From Astrocystis sublimbata (Eukaryota > Ascomycota > Sordariomycetes > Xylariales > Xylariaceae), in contig JAJNNY010000004.1 of assembly GCA_022453515.1 (NCBI GenBank), forward strand, positions 930,001 to 994,000: DNA of 64,000 nt, given 5' to 3'. Under the pieces are notes generated by a model. That model saw only the letters and a list, made by a program, of their open reading frames with translations, did not search any database and was not told where the DNA came from. Position numbers and translations under genes: made by a program. Below, in pieces: positions 58,329-64,000 of this stretch (its first letter is position 1; the number at the start of each line of letters is the position of its first letter).

Positions 58329-60032
58329 ATGCCGGCATTTGTGGACTGGAACCGCCTGCTATTCGGGTCGACACCGGAGGTCGAACCCCGCCAGCAAGCC
58401 GCGTCGCCTCCCGAGCTTGACGCGTCTCACACCGAGACTCCGGAGTCTTGGGAAGATGCTCTTCCAGAGCGCATAATTTCTCAGTCTGTCTTTTCGGAGA
58501 GTGAGAAGGAGAAAGAGAAGGAGAGTTCGGTCCCCGAGGTCTTAGTCCCCGAGAGCGCCGTCCCCGAGACAGTGACGCCACCCGCGCTCAGCTGGCGCGC
58601 CATCTCGGAGAACCCCAACGACCAGTTCACTATTGGCGGCGCCGTTCTGTTATGCACCATCTTCTTCTGGCTCTGGCTGCGACGGAAAAGACGCCATGCA
58701 GACGTAAAACGCTTGGTTGACGGAGATGAGGCTCTCAGCGCTATGAGAAAGGATTTCGCGCAGAGGACCGAAGCGTTTGACAAGCAACTTGATCAATCTC
58801 TGAAGCGGCAGGCCGAGTCCCTCGAGGCACGGTTCAAGCAGGCACTGAAAGAACAGTCTGAGATCATTGAGGAGAATGCGCGCAAGAGCTTCAACAAACG
58901 AGTCGAGACGCTCGAGGTTCGGATACAGCTCGACCAGGAAGCGCTCAACGATGTCCACCGCGCCCTCAGCGAGCGCATGGAGGCTTTTGAGGGTTTCGTG
59001 CAGATGATTGATGCGAAGCAACTCGACCAAGAAGCGAACAACATTGCTCAACGGACACTCAGCCAGCGGCTCGACGTTACTGAAGAAGGTCTCAAAAATG
59101 TGGAGAACAAAGCCAGAGCATCGGCCCAACGAATCGAAGCCATGGACGATAGCGTACGGGTTATCGACACTCGGGCCAAATCTCTAAGCCAGCGCGTCGA
59201 AGCTGCAGAGGACAATCTGAACGAGACCGAGGGCCAAATCACACTGTTGTCGCATGATGTCAATCGCGGCAGCTCGGTTATTGAGAAGCTCCAGAGACAG
59301 GTGAAAAGTAAGCCACCCCTCCTCGACATCATTAAATCAACCGAGACCTTCATGAGAGGCATATGTCATGCAAATTCAATGATACTCTCCACGCGCAAGT
59401 GAGTCGCATTTGATGCTGATCATGTTGTTAATAGTGCTACCTGACTCGGAGAAGTTCAAGGGCCTGTCGCGCACTTGGGAGGCCAAGCTCAAAAAGTTGG
59501 AAACCAAGCTTGACGAGTAAGTCTATATAGCTTCTGTCTGTTCATCTGCGATCAACATCCGACGACGGCAATTCTTCTAGCAGCCCATCTACCTGTTGGC
59601 ATTGACTAATAGCTTCCATAGGACTGCTACGACGGTCGAAGAACTTGTCGCTGAACCCCCGGCTAGCCTAACGTGGTCGCACATTGGTAAGTAAGCAAGA
59701 CACGTTTACTCCAGCTGGTTTTAGAATATTTTCCTGGGCACTGCTAACATGATTTCCATCCACCAGAGTCGGTGGAAATTGAACCGTGTGGGCCATTGTA
59801 TACACAACAGAATCTCACACAGTCATTTGATGACTCTTTCTTCTCACCGTCATCCAGCGTGCGCTCACTGTCTACGAGCGGCAGCCACACTCGTACGTAC
59901 TCGACCATTAGCTCGTCTCCAGCTACACCTATGACTCCTGACCGTAAGCGCGTCGATCTTGGGTTTAGGGAAACGACCTTTTCATCTCGACAGAAACTGT
60001 TGTCTCAGCGAACCGAAAGCTGGTCAGGATAG
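58329..60032 (+). CDS. Single-pass membrane coiled-coil protein
   Basis: Not recognised as a named family. Preferred exons: 58329-59307, 59435-59516, 59622-59686, 59767-60032 (463 residues). Residues 1-95 are acidic and Pro/Glu/Ser-rich, residues 101-117 (TIGGAVLLCTIFFWLWL) form one membrane segment followed by basic RRKRRH, and residues 125-330 form a long coiled coil with heptad-like repeats (QRTEAFDKQLDQSLKRQ, SQRVEAAEDNLNETEG). The C-terminal exons encode a short helix and Ser/Thr-rich tail (SLSTSGSHTRTYST). Frame continuity requires leaving exon 1 before the in-frame stop at 59400. The strong GTAAGC donor at 59308 fits, but alternatives at 59365 (GTCATG) or a GC donor at 59392 also keep frame. 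An organelle-tethering role would be a guess. Confidence 0.72.
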
Positions 60033-61838
60033 CCGACCATCTATGATACCGAAAAAACGGATAGAATTTGGACTAGAGAAACGCCGTTCATGGCATACGC
60101 CGCATTCATGATTCAAGATCGCGCCCCGATTGGTCGGATCCATTAGGTCGCGATTGCAACTTGACTCGTGGGAGAGATCTCAAAACGAAAAGAGATATGA
60201 CTGAAGTTTCCCTTGAGTGTCATTTGGCACTAAATGTATATAAACCCCAAACTACCTACTATGATACCAACGTACATTATGGAATGATGATATACCCTCA
60301 CTACATCTTTCTTGAACTCTTCAACTTCGATGAGTATTTTATCTCAGCTTCTGTTGTAATCAGCGATACCCTGTACTTGTACCGGCTGGGACTACCTAGG
60401 TGCCTCGCAACAGGACGGGAACCCCCGCTCTCCACTAGGGTGGGTAGACCAACATTATGTTGGATCTAGTACATGAATGTAATAGATATTTTGTTCTAGT
60501 ATTCAAGATGTTTCGGCCGGAGGTTTTCTTCTACTGGAGTATATGTAGTATACAAAAATAAAGAAAATCTAACGTCAAGGTTGGAAGTAATTCTATAAAA
60601 TAGAAGAAGGATGGAAGGACGCGGACCTTACTTGGGCCAGGTCTAACCTAGCCAGACCCCCTGGCTATTTTGGCTGGCTGGCTATTCTGGCTGCCTCTAT
60701 TTTGACTTTTGGGACGGAGCGTATGGGCGTCGTATGCGCGCGAGAGTACCTAGGTAGGCAAGCAGAGGCCAAGCCTTTGTTTGCCTGGCCCCCTGGGTGG
60801 GATGCCAGGGATGGTAGGGTCTCTCAGGCTGGCCTATTTTACTAGGATTCTAGAAAACCTCTTCACTAAGTATCTAGTTTGCATGCTTGCCCCCGGAGCT
60901 TCCATTCAGCATGGTAAAATCTAGTCTCTGCAGCTTATCAGGTGTCACTATTTTCCTTTCTCGGAAGGCGAAAACTCGGTAACCCTTTTGTAGCTGGTTC
61001 AACAACGACTCGAATCATCATGAAACGACCATCGGTGAGATTCTAAAGAGGGGCTGACCAGCTGATTAACCCCGCAGCTTGAGCTCTCTTCTCCTATGAA
61101 GCTTCAGATGTATTCAAGTCATCGGCGCCATTATCGTTTGCTACAATGCACGTCTATATATGGTACCTACCCAAGTAATATCCAGCAATAGCTTGTCATG
61201 CAGGTTCGCAGCTGCGCCAACGCCTTGGCTTCAAGCCACACCTTATTGAACAGATGAACCAAGAGGAAGCGGGTCGTTGGACAACAACCGTAAGGTTTTG
61301 AACAAGATATCGTCAATATCTCGAAATCAATATCATCCCGGTTCAGCTAAAAATGAGCCCGAGGACAAATGTTGCCCTTCTCGCTACATGAGACGAGGCA
61401 CACAGGGTATTATGTAAGAGTATGGGTGAGTTATACATGCTGGAATTGTGCTTGTGTCATGAATTTGATTTATCAATAATGGAAAGAAATCATGTGTCGT
61501 AAGGGATGAGTAAATGGCAACTAGCCATAAAAACTTGAAACGGCGTGTTCTTTATGATGCATAAATCGACTCGCGAAGCATAATTTCGTTGTACACTGGT
61601 CTATCCCTAGCAACTTCATAAAGTCTCATGACCTACAAAGAGCAGATAAGGGAGAGAACCTGATACTTGGTATATATAGACTTTAAGCTCCCCAGATCAC
61701 ACCTTTTCGCTCTTATTATTTTCCTTTTCACAATTAAGAAAAGTATTAAGACCTTTCACTCCCGTCCGCTCTTCAACTACAAGTGCTCCGATCGACCCTT
61801 ATACCTTCATACTTATTCGACTCGAATAATTCCTTACT
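60033..61838. other. Intergenic region
   Basis: 3' flank of the coiled-coil gene and promoter of the cyanovirin gene. Contains a GGCTGGCTGGCTATTCTGGC-type repeat near 60661-60690 and a CCTAGGTAGGC tract near 60749. No gene supported; the 102-codon frame at 60161-60469 lacks features. Confidence 0.5.
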
Positions 61839-62604
61839 ATGCATTTCCTTATCTTGATTGCTGTTGTTAGCAGCAGTATCGCGACGGTTGCCGGTGCCCC
61901 CTCGCTTCTTATGAGCACCTCTGATCACAACATCAAGTCCAGATCGATCACAGAATGCAAAAACTTGGAGCTGGGACCCCAGTATATGAAAATCCCCTCC
62001 GAAGTAGTAGCATGGTGCCCAGATTCGTCCGGTCCAATGTACCCCTCTATGCAGTATACATCTTTGGACCTTACTCTGTATGTTGTGTTTTTTTCTCATC
62101 CAACACCAAGCATATGCAGATGCAATATATAGTCTTTACCAACTCTGCTCTCTGCTAGAGCTGGACAATCCAGGGAGCTAAAGGTCGATATACGAAACTA
62201 ACATAGCTCAAATCCACAATAGCTGCATCGCCAACGACTTCGGCCAGCTAGCGGCCCGTGATATGGGTGGCTTCGCCGGTTCCTGCAAAAGCCTGTCCCT
62301 CGATGGCTCCATCTTGCATGCATCCTGCGCAACCGGCAAGCATAATGAATTCAAGGATACCACTATCGATCTCAGTACGTCGTCCTCCTCCCTTTACTTC
62401 CTCGTCACTATATTCTCTCCCTCATAAAGCAGATGATGAGACGCCCATCTCGCTATCCAATTCTGTGCTATCTTCAAGACCAATGCCAGCTGACTGATAC
62501 ACTCTTGTCCCTTCCGCGTAGATTCGTTCCTTGAGAACGATAATAGCGTTCTCCACTGCGGCAGCCACTACGCAAAGATTCTAGGCCGCACGGGCCCCTT
62601 TTAG
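61839..62604 (+). CDS. Secreted cyanovirin-N homologue (CVNH lectin-like)
   Basis: Exons 61839-62077, 62223-62374, 62522-62604 (157 residues). Introns of 145 and 147 nt have GTATGT and GTACGT donors. A signal peptide (MHFLILIAVVSSSIATVAG) precedes the domain. The cyanovirin-N homology fold shows as two half-repeats: SLDLTLCIANDFGQL, then GGFAGSCKSLSLDGSILHAS, and TTIDLNSFLENDNSVLHCGS; the ID/SLDL...(C)IxND and GSCxxxSL motifs are typical. CVNH proteins in fungi bind high-mannose glycans, but their physiological targets are mostly unknown. Cysteines at the canonical positions suggest two disulfides. The second acceptor (CGTAG) completes N-S-F-L in frame, supporting the model. Start is the first ATG of the signal peptide. 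Confidence 0.85.
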
Positions 62605-63941
62605 AAGAAGCCCGGCCTGAACTTCTTTCGCCCAACCATCAGGGCCCCCAACGCTGCTCTTGTTGTCCGCGACAAAGCCCATGAATAAGAACAAGTCAGT
62701 CAGTGCTACTTATTGATCCGTGCCTGGTAGCTGGCCCGCAAGGAAATCGGATTATTATCGTGCGGGATTGAGATGGAGGTTCTTGGTGCTTCGAGTCTTC
62801 GACTGTGGATAAGGTACTGCAACAGGGCTGCATGGGGGAGTCGTGAGAGTAAGGGGGAGGGCCTTGAGCTTGATTTTCTGACACCTTTCTGACAAGGTTG
62901 ATCTGTACTATATTACAAGGCTGGCGTTCGTACGTTGCGTTGATTATACCTACCACGGCTTATCTACCTTAGATTTTACGTTATTCGCGTTGTTTTTCAA
63001 ATTGATCAATGAGTTCCCCTTGCATTCAACTATTATTATTTTAACATTGACGAGTTCGACTTTGAGAGAAGCTAGGCTGGTCCTGAAGGGGCGCAGTCGA
63101 CAGAGGGTTTGGCGAAGCAAGCAGCTGCAGATGCATCGCTTAGAGTGACGGGTCTGACGCGTCATCTTTTTAGAGCACTCAGCACGGGGATAAGATACTC
63201 TTCCTTGGGTGTATTACTCTATTTTCTCATACAACTGCGTACACACCAAACGCCATAGCTACTATACTAAGCGCCCAACAAGCGATTCGACCGATGTCGC
63301 GCTTGTTTAGCAGCGATAGCGCAATTATGATGGGTATTTCTCAAGTTGATCCGCTATAAAAGCCTCGATGCCGAGTCTGCCCCCCATCACCAATGCTCAA
63401 GATTCAGTGTGGTACAGCTCGGAGCAAGAGTATGGACGTTCGGAGATACTTAGAGATGACGAGTATCTTTGCGACAAACTTCAACATAAACCCACCGCTT
63501 TTTTGGAGATCTAACGGGAGCTACTTCAGACTAAGTCTCGTCTTGGAAATATTTATATCCGATGTAATGATCTACCCACCGGGTCCGACTTAACCCCGTC
63601 TCTCAATTTTATTTTTTATGGCAAACTTAGCCTATCTACTGATGGCCTCGCTGACGTGCATGAAACAAGAACATACACTAGGTAAAAGCAAGATGGCCTT
63701 TAGCTGGGAATAGTCGATTGCATGCTGCTTAAGCGTTATTAGTAGTGTATGAGCTATGGCCGGCTTACGAGTTATCGCCGAGCGATGCTCTCTGAAGACA
63801 TAAATACTTCTGTATTTCCCTATCACTAGAGATCATATCGCTTTACAATCAGCTTCTTCTACCGCACCAGAAACCAATTCCCTACGAAGAGCCTCATACC
63901 CTTGAACTCCGGCTAGAGACGACCTATAGACCACAGTCATC
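62605..63941. other. Intergenic region
   Basis: 3' flank of the cyanovirin gene and promoter of the gene cut at the right edge. No gene supported. The minus-strand frames here are shadows or chance. Confidence 0.5.
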
Positions 63942-64000
63942 ATGCCCAGCATCAACTATGTTAAAAACATCGCCATCGTCGGTGTAAGTTTGGATTTTAG
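63942..64000 (+). CDS. N-terminal exon of a Rossmann-fold (NmrA/isoflavone reductase-type) gene, cut by window edge
   Basis: The ATG at 63942 starts MPSINYVKNIAIVG, whose last residues are the beta strand and first glycine of a dinucleotide-binding motif. A GTAAGT donor at 63984 follows in phase 0. The window ends in the intron, so only 14 codons are visible. The NmrA/isoflavone reductase-like type is inferred from the short leader before the Rossmann strand. Confidence 0.6.
   Translation, partial: MPSINYVKNIAIVGVSLDF

Noticed and set aside
1..64000. CRISPR arrays, bacterial operons, insertion sequences or a secondary-metabolite cluster
   Set aside because: No regularly spaced direct repeats, no transposase or reverse-transcriptase motifs, and no polyketide or peptide synthetase domains in any frame.

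Overview
The window is nuclear DNA of a filamentous ascomycete (Pezizomycotina, most likely a Sordariomycete; the class is an inference). The genes are split by short introns (about 50-145 nt) with GTAAGT/GTATGT/GTGAGT-type donors and CTAAC/CTGAC-type branch sites. Both strands are used, no operons are visible, the one clear tRNA gene has an intron, and several proteins belong to families typical of such fungi. Exon models were built by hand from reading-frame continuity, splice consensus and protein-family motifs.

Left third (1-25.9 kb): a three-exon xanthine dehydrogenase (purine catabolism), an NmrA-like NAD(P)-binding protein, an intron-bearing tRNA-Leu(CAG), an unrecognised 254-residue protein, an AYR1-type short-chain reductase, and a large minus-strand gene whose product has a proline-rich N-terminus followed by four to five tandem Cys4 modules. 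A small secreted carbohydrate-binding-like protein, an amidohydrolase and a Rossmann-fold epimerase-like protein follow. Next come about 3.5 kb without genes holding palindromes and a decayed tRNA-like sequence, then a stomatin-family (SPFH) membrane protein.

Middle (26.4-43.4 kb): the ribosome-biogenesis DEAD-box helicase SPB4 in eleven coding exons, a DUF2235 alpha/beta-hydrolase with an acidic repeat tail, a protein whose N-terminus resembles the helical domains found in front of fungal STAND/NLR-type proteins, a Cir_N/LENG1-like probable splicing-associated protein, two conserved hypothetical proteins, and a KxDL (BLOC-1-related) protein. About 6 kb follow with no convincing gene but many microsatellites.

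Right third (49.4-64 kb): a CTP-dependent diacylglycerol kinase (DGK1-like), a second 60S-biogenesis helicase (DBP6), the GPI-anchor glycosyltransferase GPI3/PIG-A divergent from it, a single-pass membrane coiled-coil protein, a secreted cyanovirin-N homologue, and the first exon of another Rossmann/NmrA-type gene cut by the window edge.

Most loci are unrelated housekeeping or accessory genes, and no biosynthetic cluster is apparent. The most unusual items are the regular four-cysteine repeat protein (12966-15822), the single-base discordance at the intron that splits the DEAD motif of SPB4, and the neighbouring DUF2235 hydrolase and STAND-N-terminus-like genes.
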